A stretch of 44,624 nucleotides of DNA from an uncultured Bacteroidota bacterium. Lineage in GTDB: Bacteria > Bacteroidota > Bacteroidia > B-17B0 > Aurantibacillaceae. This document shows, one piece after another, positions 1-6,975 of this stretch. Each line of letters starts with the position of its first letter. Within the stretch, counting starts at the first letter, position 1. A program made the position numbers and the translations under genes. The notes below the pieces were generated by a model. That model worked only from the letters and a program-made list of their open reading frames with translations, had not been told where the DNA came from and did no database searches. The stretch spans positions 1 through 44,624 of the forward strand of contig CALMVZ010000001.1 in assembly GCA_937873155.1 (NCBI GenBank), in the 5' to 3' direction.

Positions 1-77
1 ATAAAAATTTGTTTAAAAAATATACCTTTACGGTGATCTTTAGTCGAACTCGTTTACACACTTTATTGGACACTCTC
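1..77 (-). repeat. Left copy of 77-bp terminal inverted repeat
   Basis: Bases 1-77 are a perfect reverse complement of 44548-44624; the match stops at base 78 (C here, T in the complement of the other end). Read outwards the repeat begins GAGAGTGTCCAATAAAGTGT and becomes AT-rich. The sequence style (GAGAGTGTCC...GTGTGTAAAC) resembles the end of an insertion sequence, possibly IS256/mutator-like, but no transposase is inside the window, so this is a guess. Both window ends would then run into the same end of a multicopy element, in inverted orientation. Confidence 0.9.
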
Positions 78-150
78 CACTAAAAGTAAGGCACCGTGGT
101 AAAAAGTCACTGCAGTCGATCGGGAGACTGACACAATTACAGCTCATAAC

Positions 151-398
151 CGTTCAATCGTCTCTCCGGTTCATTCATTCATCTTTCGGGTTCAATCAAT
201 CGTGTTTCGGCCTGCTTCAATGTCAGTTCAGAAGCGTTCAATCGTGTCTCCGGTTCAATCAATCATCTCCCGGACTGCTTCAATGTCAGTTCAGAAGCGT
301 TCAATCGTGTCTCCGGTTCAATCAATCACCTCCCTGACTACTTCAATGTCAGTTCGGGATCGTTCGGGCGCCTCTCATGTTCAATCAATCGCTTGTGG
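151..398. repeat. Minisatellite, 63-bp period (three ~21-bp subunits)
   Basis: The block beginning TGCTTCAATGTCAGTTCAGA recurs at 213 and 276 and, as TACTTCAATGTCAG, at 339, which gives an exact 63-bp period. Inside each period the words GTTCAATCGTGTCTCCG, GTTCAATCAATC and CTTCAATGTCAG share a (G/C)TTCAAT core, so the unit is three diverged subunits of about 17-25 bp. Outer copies are degenerate. Because 63 is a multiple of three an 88-codon open frame runs through it (202-468), but this is low-complexity and lacks support as a gene. Confidence 0.85.
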
Positions 399-669
399 GA
401 ACCACTCAGAAAACTTTCGATACTTAATAATTAACGTTTGTTTGCTACAGGCAGGGTTTTCGTATTAAACAATGTTGTGTACGTTGTTTACAGACCGTTA
501 CCACCTGTAAAGATTTAGCTGTAAAATTAATTTGGAAAAATAACCAGTTGTAAAAAAGCCATTCCGGTTTAACAAAGTTTTAACGAATGGAAGTATCGTT
601 TTGAGAAAGATTCTCGTTATAATAACAAAAACCTACTGATACTATTGTCGGTAATAAAAAAAAGAAATC
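399..669. other. Intergenic region without recognisable features
   Basis: AT-rich sequence between the minisatellite and the next gene. No hairpin followed by a T-run, no tRNA-like fold and no convincing promoter was seen. The last bases before the start at 670 are an A-rich run (AAAAAAAAGAAATC), typical of Bacteroidota leaders that lack a Shine-Dalgarno sequence. Confidence 0.5.
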
Positions 670-1599
670 ATGAATAAAGAGCAAACCAATACATTAAATA
701 TGTATGATGCTGTTTCGCAGTTTCTCAACACTAATAACGCTGTGTGGAGTGGAAACGCAACTATAGCAGGTATGGTAACAACATTTAACGGACACATCAG
801 CGCGCTAAATGCCAGCGATATGGCTCAGAAAACAATTACCGGCGGTATAACACAAACCAAACTACAGGCAAAAACTACAATGGCTAATGCAGCTATGGTG
901 ATTGTGAAAGCGGGAAAAGCTTACGCGAATGCTACTAATAATGCAGTACTGGCGGCTAATTTTAATTATGCGCACAGTGATATTATACGTGCGAAGGATA
1001 CAGATGCGGATGATATCTGCCAGAACATTTACAATGCTTTGCAACCGTTCATTACCAGCACATCGGCTTATGGCGCTAATGCTGCCAGCCAAACTGCTTT
1101 GCAAAACGCGATCAATGCTTTTAGTGCGTTGATCGGGAAACCGAGAAGTCAGCGAACGATAATTATAAATGCGACCTTAACCATTGCCCAGCGTTTTGAC
1201 GCGGCCAATACTTTGCTGAAAAACCAATTGGATCCGATCATGGCGCAATACAAGACAACGAATGCGCCGTTTTACAACCAGTATACCGCAGCGAGGGTTA
1301 TTGTTGATATTGGCAAGCATCACACGGTTATTTTGAGAGGTTTCATTTATAATAGTGAGACCAGTATTCCGGTAGAGAATGCTACAGTTGAAATTACCGG
1401 TGCAGCTATCAATGATAAATTAACTGATAGTACCGGTATTTATAAATTTGTGAGATTGCACCCTGGGGAGTACACTATTACGGTAAGCGCACTGGGTTAT
1501 GGAACGCAAACAAAAAGCTTAAGTGTGAAACAGAATGGAGTGGTGGAGACTGATTTTAAAATGGTGCCTATTGTAAATAACAATAGCAATACGAATTAA
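670..1599 (+). CDS. Helical protein with C-terminal carboxypeptidase-regulatory-like domain
   Basis: A 309-residue protein of unknown function. Residues 1-210 are Ala/Asn/Thr-rich and predicted helical, with no signal peptide or membrane segment. Residues about 220-300 form a carboxypeptidase-regulatory-like (Cna-B-type) beta domain, seen in the pattern RGFIYNSETSIPVENATVEI, TDSTGIYKF, HPGEYTITVSALGYGTQTKS. In Bacteroidota this domain is normally found on exported or surface proteins, so its presence without a visible export signal is odd. The gene is monocistronic, with a strong terminator 51 bases after its stop. The ATG at 670 is the first in frame and follows an A-rich leader. The domain call is firm; the role is not known. 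Confidence 0.8.
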   Translation: MNKEQTNTLNMYDAVSQFLNTNNAVWSGNATIAGMVTTFNGHISALNASDMAQKTITGGITQTKLQAKTTMANAAMVIVKAGKAYANATNNAVLAANFNYAHSDIIRAKDTDADDICQNIYNALQPFITSTSAYGANAASQTALQNAINAFSALIGKPRSQRTIIINATLTIAQRFDAANTLLKNQLDPIMAQYKTTNAPFYNQYTAARVIVDIGKHHTVILRGFIYNSETSIPVENATVEITGAAINDKLTDSTGIYKFVRLHPGEYTITVSALGYGTQTKSLSVKQNGVVETDFKMVPIVNNNSNTN

Positions 1600-1649
1600 A
1601 CCGGTGGGCATGGCCGGGTTGTTGGAAGAGGCGATTTTATTTTTTTCAG

Positions 1650-1690
1650 ACCGCGGGGACTATACTAAGAAGGTCCCTGCGGTTTTTTGT
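1650..1690 (+). terminator. Rho-independent terminator
   Basis: An 11-bp stem, ACCGCGGGGAC (1650-1660) with GTCCCTGCGGT (1673-1683, one G-T pair), is followed by TTTTTGTTTTT. It ends the transcript of the gene at 670-1599. Confidence 0.85.
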
Positions 1691-1710
1691 TTTTGATAGG
1701 GGTTGGATAA

Positions 1711-1840
1711 ACTAACGTTTGGCGCTTGGCGAAGAAGCGGATTTCGAAGCACTAAACTGTCTGCCAGCACTGAACTTGAAACGAAGCAAAAGCTTCATTT
1801 AAGCACTGAACCCGCTTTTTTGCCAAACGCCTGTTAGCGG
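1711..1840 (-). other. attC-like recombination site of the TIR cassette
   Basis: On the minus strand the site opens with CCGCTAAC (1840-1833) and closes with GTTAGT (1716-1711). The inner arms GGCGTTTGGCAAAAAAGCGG and the complement of CCGCTTCTTCGCCAAGCGCC agree at 17 of 20 positions, with unpaired extra bases between the outer core and inner arm on one side, as in integron attC sites. The centre contains a small hairpin GAAGC-AAAA-GCTTC (1783-1796). Length of about 130 bp is within the known attC range. It lies directly downstream of the TIR gene in the gene's own orientation. Confidence 0.65.
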
Positions 1841-1876
1841 TAGTTGTTCTTTCCAACGTGTTCATTAGCTTCAGCA

Positions 1877-2812
1877 TTAGTCTCTCCAAATTGTTTCGTG
1901 TCGTAATAAAACTGCTTCTTCTTCTGGAATGTCAACAATATTAGTTGTTACATAGGTGTCGCCTTTATGAAAGTGGAAAGTTAATTTCCAAAACACATCG
2001 TGTTCGGAATAAAAAAGTATTTCAATTAGAATGCCTCGTCCAGTTTGTCCAGTTGAAGGACTGATGTCCATTCCTTTTTTTGAAATAGATAATTCTTTTA
2101 AAATTCCGTCCGTATCATTTATTGGATTTACGTGAATAAAAATTGGATGATTGTTCCCGTTAGCGGCATACTCTAAGGTTTTCTCATCCGAAAATCTAAC
2201 AAAGTCCAAGCTGTCGGGAGGCAATTTTAAATTAAACCTTGCTACAACATTTGAAATATATTTTGTTGTCCGCAAAATTTCATTTAGTGTATTGTCGCCT
2301 TCTTGTTTTGGTGGAAGAGTTGGAGAATATTCGTCTTGAATTTTCTTAATCTTTTCTTCTAATTCAGGGAACCATTTGTCAAAAGAGCGGTTAAGAACGG
2401 TATCACTAATTTTCTTGTCGCCAAGAGCGTTGTTAATAGAAGATACAAGTTTTCTAAATTCTTCTTTGTCAAATTCAGTATTTTGAAAAAGTGATAATGG
2501 GCTTTTTACATCGTTTTGTTTTAGGTTGTCAAATAGAACACTACTAACTCTTGATTGACTAATGTTTTTTGATAATGCTCCTGCTTCAAACATTATCCAA
2601 GGTTCGGTCAAATTTTCCTTTGTCAAACATATAACACCAAAGTTTGAATGTTCAAGTTCGGAATAAATGTCAATCATCCACCTGTCGCCTTTTTTAATGT
2701 TTTCGCTTGAAACAAATGGTTCAAGTTGATTTATTACTAAAGGAAACCATTCTTTAAGTTCTTTAGCTATTTTATGGCTCAATTGTCCTGACCAGCTTAT
2801 AAATAATTTCAT
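1877..2812 (-). CDS. TIR-domain protein, probable NAD-consuming defence effector
   Basis: A 311-residue protein. Residues 1-140 form a TIR domain of the bacterial TIR_2 kind: it opens MKLFISWSGQLSHKIA, followed by the helix ELKEWF, KKGDRW and the motif PWIMFEAGAL, in which Glu76 is the expected catalytic glutamate of TIR NADases. Residues about 160-311 match nothing I recognise; they contain beta-rich segments (FIHVNPIND, ILIEILFYSEHDVFWKLTFHF) and may sense or oligomerise. No signal peptide or membrane helix is present, so it is cytosolic. Bacterial TIR proteins commonly act in anti-phage abortive infection by degrading NAD+. It is alone in its cassette, so trigger sensing would have to be in the C-terminal part. 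Start is the ATG at 2812, about 45 bases after the cassette boundary. Confidence 0.85.
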   Translation of the reverse strand: MKLFISWSGQLSHKIAKELKEWFPLVINQLEPFVSSENIKKGDRWMIDIYSELEHSNFGVICLTKENLTEPWIMFEAGALSKNISQSRVSSVLFDNLKQNDVKSPLSLFQNTEFDKEEFRKLVSSINNALGDKKISDTVLNRSFDKWFPELEEKIKKIQDEYSPTLPPKQEGDNTLNEILRTTKYISNVVARFNLKLPPDSLDFVRFSDEKTLEYAANGNNHPIFIHVNPINDTDGILKELSISKKGMDISPSTGQTGRGILIEILFYSEHDVFWKLTFHFHKGDTYVTTNIVDIPEEEAVLLRHETIWRD

Positions 2813-2850
2813 ATTGTCTTATGTGTTTGTTGTGTCGTCATACAATTACC

Positions 2851-3038
2851 GCTAACGTTTTGCGGGCTGGCGCAGTTTGGCTTTCGGAGCTTCCTGTGTC
2901 TATACCCTAAAATGTTTATATGAAGATACAAATGTTTGTTAGCAAAGCCAAAAACAAATTAAACGTCTGCGAAGCAGGCAATAAATGGCTTTGCGATGAC
3001 CACGTCCGCCAAATTGCGCCACGACCGCTGTTAGTACC
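2851..3038 (-). other. attC-like recombination site of the TPR cassette
   Basis: On the minus strand it opens GGTACTAAC (3038-3030) and closes GTTAGCG (2856-2850). The inner arms TGGCGCAATTTGGC and GCCAAACTGCGCCA pair at 13 of 14 positions, with a further AGCGG/CCCGC pairing nearer the ends. The loop is long, making the site about 188 bp, somewhat larger than the usual attC range. It lies between the stop of the TPR gene and the start of the TIR gene, the position expected for an attC joining two cassettes. Confidence 0.62.
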
Positions 3039-3055
3039 TGTTGCGGCCACACAGT

Positions 3056-4390
3056 TTAATTTTTGTTTGTCCGCTTTAATGATTTGTCAATATACTTTTC
3101 AGTTGGCAATAATGAATTCTGAATACGCTTCGCGTAACGTATACTGTCGAGAATATCTTTATTTTTTTCTTCAATTACAGTGTTTTTTTCCGCCAAAAGT
3201 CTATTTGCTTTTTGTTTTTGTCTGTAACCTCTAAAAATGAAAAATGCCAATCCGATTGTCAAAGCAAACGCAATAATAAAAGTATTTCGCTCTGTTGCTC
3301 TTTGTTTTCTTTCGGCATTTTGTTTGTTAATTTCCGCATCTTTTTTTATTAATTCTTTGTCCTTTTTCTCCGTTTCATACTTAGTATTCATTTCTGCAAT
3401 TTGTTTTGTGCTTTCTGTGTTAATAATGCTGTCTTTACGAATACTATATTGTCTATGATACTCATAGGCTAATTTGTAATTACCTAACTTAGCATAAACT
3501 CTTGATAAACTCTCCATACCGCTAACCAACATTTCATTCGACTGTGACAGCTTTGCTAAATTGATACATTTTTCCTGCCATTCAATTGCCTTTTTATTAT
3601 CACCTAAGTCAAAATACACCTCACCGATGCTATTACATTCCATTGCTTTACCGTATGTGTCGTTAAATTCCTCAAGGACGGCGAGTGCTTTTATGAAGTA
3701 CTCTAATGTTTTACTAAAGTCATGCTCCTCGTAATACAGATTACCAATGTTGTTTAAAACACTTGCCGTACTTTGCTTATCACCGAGCTCCTCAAAAGTT
3801 TTTAACGCCCGTTTCAAATATTCTTTTGTTTTTACCTTATCGCCTTTTGAGTAATAAATTCCGGCGATGTTATTTAAGCTTGCTGCTAACCCTCTTTTGT
3901 CATTCATTACTTCACGAATCTTTAAAGATTGTTCATAATAGCCAAGGGCTTTGGTATCATTTCCAATTAAGCGATATATTATGGCAATGCTATTAAGAGT
4001 AGAAGCGATACCTTGTTTGTTGTCTCTTTGCTCATCAATTTTTAGGGAAAGTAAAAAGTATTTTATCGCTTCGTTATATTTACTTTTATATTGATTGGCC
4101 GTCGCAAGAATATAGTAACTTTGTGAAAGTCCGCTTTTAAATTTTAGGTTATTTGCTATTGCAATGGCTTGATTTGCATAATACGAAGATGTGTCATCTG
4201 GAGAACTGTAGAAAAGGCACGCCAGTTTATTTAAAATGGTAACCTTGTTTGTGTCGTCTTTCGCTGTCTTTAATATTGTTTTGAGAGAGTCAATTTTAAT
4301 TTTCTGTCCGGTGGATTGTCCGTATGCCAATGAATGAAAAGCTGTCACAGTAGAGAATGTCAAAATTGTCAGGATAAGTTTTATTTTCAT
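3056..4390 (-). CDS. TPR sensor protein, C-terminally truncated SpoIIE-type signalling protein
   Basis: About 444 residues from the ATG at 4390. An upstream in-frame start at 4426 is possible but would put 12 residues before a good signal peptide (MKIKLILTILTF...LAYGQ). The protein has six or more tetratricopeptide repeats (NSIAIIYRLIGNDTKALGYY and similar), a charged coiled coil, one membrane segment (NTFIIAFALTIGLAFFIF) and then EEKNKDILDSIRYAKRIQNSLLP. That last motif is the start of the SpoIIE/PP2C phosphatase domain in the common Bacteroidota TPR-SpoIIE proteins. Here it stops some 15 residues later (KSLKRTNKN, stop), just before the attC-like site, so the roughly 200-residue catalytic domain is absent. 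It can at most sense or bind partners. It looks like a fragment of a chromosomal gene captured in a cassette. Confidence 0.85.
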   Translation of the reverse strand: MKIKLILTILTFSTVTAFHSLAYGQSTGQKIKIDSLKTILKTAKDDTNKVTILNKLACLFYSSPDDTSSYYANQAIAIANNLKFKSGLSQSYYILATANQYKSKYNEAIKYFLLSLKIDEQRDNKQGIASTLNSIAIIYRLIGNDTKALGYYEQSLKIREVMNDKRGLAASLNNIAGIYYSKGDKVKTKEYLKRALKTFEELGDKQSTASVLNNIGNLYYEEHDFSKTLEYFIKALAVLEEFNDTYGKAMECNSIGEVYFDLGDNKKAIEWQEKCINLAKLSQSNEMLVSGMESLSRVYAKLGNYKLAYEYHRQYSIRKDSIINTESTKQIAEMNTKYETEKKDKELIKKDAEINKQNAERKQRATERNTFIIAFALTIGLAFFIFRGYRQKQKANRLLAEKNTVIEEKNKDILDSIRYAKRIQNSLLPTEKYIDKSLKRTNKN

Positions 4391-4444
4391 AACAAATGTT
4401 TTTCGTCTAACGGTCAGTCGCCGCAATTGGTACTAACTAGTGGC

Positions 4445-4496
4445 TAAGCGCCACAAACAATTAATTACAAATATTTGTAAATGATTGTAACGCTTA
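4445..4496. repeat. Imperfect inverted repeat next to the first cassette boundary
   Basis: TAAGCG (4445-4450) pairs with CGCTTA (4491-4496), enclosing ACAATTAATTACAAAT/ATTTGTAAATGATTGT arms around the perfect 16-bp palindrome TTACAAATATTTGTAA (4465-4480). It lies immediately outside the start core of the TPR cassette (GTTAGTACC on the minus strand, 4437-4429). It could be a degenerate attC or the insertion site of the array; it lacks a clear R'' core (no YAAC at its outer side), so neither is established. Confidence 0.5.
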
Positions 4497-4533
4497 ACTC
4501 CATTAAATATACCAAAATCTATTTCAACAAAAA

Positions 4534-4555
4534 ACCCCGACATCTCTGCCGGGGT
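4534..4555 (-). terminator. Rho-independent terminator of the small minus-strand gene
   Basis: ACCCCG (4534-4539) pairs with CGGGGT (4550-4555); read on the minus strand the stem is followed by TTTTTTG. It lies about 55 bases after the stop of the 68-aa ORF at 4612-4818. Confidence 0.7.
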
Positions 4556-4582
4556 CTTTAAATGATTTAAAGCGTCATGGTG

Positions 4583-4600
4583 TCCCGATAGCTATCGGGA
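4583..4600. repeat. 18-bp palindrome TCCCGATAGCTATCGGGA, copy 1
   Basis: A perfect palindrome in the spacer after the small ORF. A second perfect copy is at 4715-4732 and related, degenerate copies are at 18461-18477 and 32878-32892. The same motif is, to my knowledge, a frequent dispersed palindrome in Bacteroidota genomes. Confidence 0.8.
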
Positions 4601-4611
4601 TTGACGAACCA

Positions 4612-4818
4612 TTAAGTATTCACTACTTCGATCTCTTTTACGAATTCGCTTTTGAAAATTTTAAGCGACTTTGAGTAGTTTAAAATGTTGTTGATGCTGA
4701 GCGCTGATGGTTCATCCCGATAGCTATCGGGATCAGGCAAATTAATTTCTTCTTTTGTTTCAGAAGTCTCGGTGGTTTTTAAAGAAGATGTTGAAGGTAG
4801 AGTAGATGTTTTGATCAT
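4612..4818 (-). CDS. Small Ser/Thr/Glu-rich protein, unknown function
   Basis: A 68-residue ORF starting at the ATG at 4818. The first 30 residues are rich in Ser, Thr and Glu and look disordered. The end (PSALSINNILNYSKSLKIFKSEFVKEIEVV) resembles a short conserved segment seen in small Bacteroidota proteins ending with a NNILNYSKSLK-type helix. A dispersed palindrome lies inside the frame at 4714-4733 and contributes the residues DPDSYRD without breaking it. A terminator follows the stop. It is likely real because of the helix pattern and the terminator, but I can give it no function. Confidence 0.55.
   Translation of the reverse strand: MIKTSTLPSTSSLKTTETSETKEEINLPDPDSYRDEPSALSINNILNYSKSLKIFKSEFVKEIEVVNT
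4714..4733. repeat. 20-bp palindrome, copy 2, inside a coding frame
   Basis: ATCCCGATAGCTATCGGGAT, perfectly palindromic. Inside the minus-strand ORF it is read as CCC GAT AGC TAT CGG GAT (PDSYRD), so the 18-bp core keeps the frame. Confidence 0.8.
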
Positions 4819-4921
4819 CGGCTATGGATTTGGGATTAGACATTAATATTGCTTAGTTTATATAATGTACAACGAAAGGTATTCCATATTATTGTGTAAG
4901 TCAATATTAATCCAAAAAAAA

Positions 4922-4948
4922 TCCCGGCCAGTTATTAACCGGCCGGGA
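4922..4948 (-). terminator. Terminator downstream of rpsA
   Basis: TCCCGGCC (4922-4929) pairs with GGCCGGGA (4941-4948); on the minus strand the stem is followed by TTTTTTTTGG. It is the first strong hairpin after the rpsA stop at 5092. Confidence 0.8.
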
Positions 4949-5091
4949 CCTCAAAAACTAAAAACCATGGCGTGTTTTTAGTTTGCTCTACCCGGAACTC
5001 GTCCGGATTGATTTTCTTTAAAGGCTTATTTTATTGAAAAACAAGTCTTTATGAACGATCTTGGAGTAAAGTGACGAAGTCTGCTTTACTC

Positions 5092-6882
5092 TTACTTTTT
5101 ACCGTCCATTTTATCTTTAAGGTCAGATAACGCAGAGATATCACCTAAAGTGGTTTTCTCCTGGCTGTCTTTTACCTTTTTAACTGCTTTTTGAGCATCA
5201 TCGTAATCGGCCTTTTTAGAGGCTTTGTCAGCTTTACGAACTTCGTCTTTCACTTCTTCGTGTAAACGTGCATGAGAAACTACGATACGTTTCGCGTCTT
5301 TGCTGAACTCGATAACTTTGAAATCTAAAACCTCTTCAGCTTTTGCAGAACCGCCTTCAGCTTTCGCTAAGTGACGTGCTGGACAGAAACCTTCAACGCC
5401 ATAAGGTAAACCAATGATAGCACCTTTGTCGTTAACGTTCATTACTGTTCCTTTATGAACTGAATCGATAGTGAATACTGTTTCGAATACATCCCAAGGA
5501 TTATCTTCAAGCTGTTTGTGACCTAAAGAAAGACGACGGTTCTCACCATCAATTTCTAATACCACAACATCCATTTTATCATTCACCTTGCAGAATTCGC
5601 TCGGGTGTTTGATCTTTTTGCTCCATGATAAGTCAGAGATATGTACTAAACCATCAACACCTTCTTCTAATTCAACAAACACACCAAAGTTGGTGAAGTT
5701 GCGAACTGTTCCTGTGTGACGTGTTCCTTTTGCATATTTCTCCATGATCATATTCCAAGGATCAGGAGTTAATTGTTTCATGCCAAGGCTCATTTTACGC
5801 TCTTCGCGGTCTAACGTTAATACGATCGCTTCAACTTCCTGGCCAACTTTAACGAAATCCTGCGCGCTGCGTAAATGCTGACTCCAGCTCATTTCACTTA
5901 CGTGAATTAAACCTTCAACACCCTGAGCAACTTCAATAAATGCACCGTAATCAGCAATAACAACTACTTTACCTTTTACTTTATCACCAACTTTAATTTC
6001 AGTTGATAAAGAATCCCAAGGGTGAGCAGAAAGTTGTTTTAAACCTAATGCGATACGTTTTTTATCATCATCGAAATCTAAAATCACCACCTGGATCTTC
6101 TCGTCTAACTTAACGATCTCTTCAGGATGGTTGATACGGCCCCATGATAAGTCTGTAATGTGAATTAAACCGTCAACACCGCCTAAGTCGATGAACACAC
6201 CATAAGAAGTAATGTTCTTCACAGTTCCTTCTAATACTTGTCCTTTTTCTAACTTAGAGATGATCTCACGTTTTTGGTTCTCGATCTCAGCTTCAATTAA
6301 AGCTTTGTGAGAAACAACTACGTTCTTGAATTCGTTATTGATCTTAACAACTTTGAACTCCATTGTTTTTCCAACGTAAACGTCGTAATCACGGATAGGC
6401 TTAACATCAATTTGAGAACCCGGTAAGAATGCTTCGATACCGAATACATCAACGATAAGACCACCCTTGGTACGGCATTTAACGTAACCTTTAATGATCT
6501 CGTCAGAGTTAAGAGCCTGGTTAACGCGATCCCAGCTTTTGTTAGCGCGTGCTTTTTTATGTGATAATACTAACTGGCCGTTAGCATCTTCAGCAGTCTC
6601 AATAAATACTTCCACTTTATCACCGATCGCAAGATCAGGATTGTAGCGGAACTCAGATAGAGCAACAACTCCGTCTGATTTGTAACCAATGTTAACTACT
6701 ACTTCACGGTTGTTCTTTGATACTACAGTACCTTCTAAGATTTGAAGATCGCTGATAGTGCTTAAAGATTTACCATACAATTCATCTAACTTAGTACGTT
6801 CGTCGTTAGAATAATTGTCTTGCTTTTTTCCGATAGAATTCCAGTCAAAATCCGGATTTCCTACTAAGGCTTTTTCTGCCAT
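5092..6882 (-). CDS. rpsA: 30S ribosomal protein S1
   Basis: A 596-residue protein with six S1 (OB-fold) repeats at roughly 48-115, 132-198, 214-283, 300-369, 386-455 and 472-540, each with the signature G.V......GVFIDLGG..GLIHIS(D/E)LSW. S1 binds mRNA on the 30S subunit and helps unfold and position it, which matters particularly in Bacteroidota, where Shine-Dalgarno sequences are rare. The N-terminus (MAEKALVGNPDFDWNSIGKK) and the Lys/Asp-rich tail are typical of Bacteroidota S1, as is the length. It is transcribed alone from a promoter at about 6980, with a leader of about 85 nt in which autoregulation by S1 would be expected. Start at the ATG at 6882. Confidence 0.96.
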   Translation of the reverse strand: MAEKALVGNPDFDWNSIGKKQDNYSNDERTKLDELYGKSLSTISDLQILEGTVVSKNNREVVVNIGYKSDGVVALSEFRYNPDLAIGDKVEVFIETAEDANGQLVLSHKKARANKSWDRVNQALNSDEIIKGYVKCRTKGGLIVDVFGIEAFLPGSQIDVKPIRDYDVYVGKTMEFKVVKINNEFKNVVVSHKALIEAEIENQKREIISKLEKGQVLEGTVKNITSYGVFIDLGGVDGLIHITDLSWGRINHPEEIVKLDEKIQVVILDFDDDKKRIALGLKQLSAHPWDSLSTEIKVGDKVKGKVVVIADYGAFIEVAQGVEGLIHVSEMSWSQHLRSAQDFVKVGQEVEAIVLTLDREERKMSLGMKQLTPDPWNMIMEKYAKGTRHTGTVRNFTNFGVFVELEEGVDGLVHISDLSWSKKIKHPSEFCKVNDKMDVVVLEIDGENRRLSLGHKQLEDNPWDVFETVFTIDSVHKGTVMNVNDKGAIIGLPYGVEGFCPARHLAKAEGGSAKAEEVLDFKVIEFSKDAKRIVVSHARLHEEVKDEVRKADKASKKADYDDAQKAVKKVKDSQEKTTLGDISALSDLKDKMDGKK

Positions 6883-6975
6883 TTTGTTTTATTTTACTTG
6901 TATCAAACAAATTCAGGGTTTGCCTGAGGGGTTAGTTTAATTTTTTGGTCCGAACCTCCCTGAAAATTCGGGGTA

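Larger units (their letters stand above)
1711..4437 (-). mobile_element. Two integron-type gene cassettes without integrase (CALIN-like)
   Basis: Two units follow each other on the minus strand. Each consists of a start core GTTAG, one gene, and an attC-like imperfect palindrome opening with CTAAC and closing with GTTAG. Unit 1 (4437 to about 2856) holds the TPR gene; unit 2 (about 2856 to 1711) holds the TIR gene. The test of a cassette is that its first bases are the inverse of the R'' core of its own attC. Unit 1 starts GTTAGTACC and its attC opens GGTACTAAC; unit 2 starts GTTAGCGGTA and its attC opens TACCGCTAAC. Both fit. No integrase gene is in the window. The architecture is read directly; the name integron cassette is inference from that architecture. 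Confidence 0.7.

Noticed and set aside
151-398. Left tandem array as a CRISPR array
   Set aside because: The repeats are contiguous with a 63-bp period; there are no unique spacers of uniform length and no cas genes in the window.
202-468. 88-codon plus-strand frame as a gene
   Set aside because: It merely translates the minisatellite, with no leader and no recognisable fold beyond the repeat.
2920-3234. 104-codon plus-strand frame over the attC-like site
   Set aside because: It runs through the palindromic site and antisense to the TPR gene; no family resemblance.
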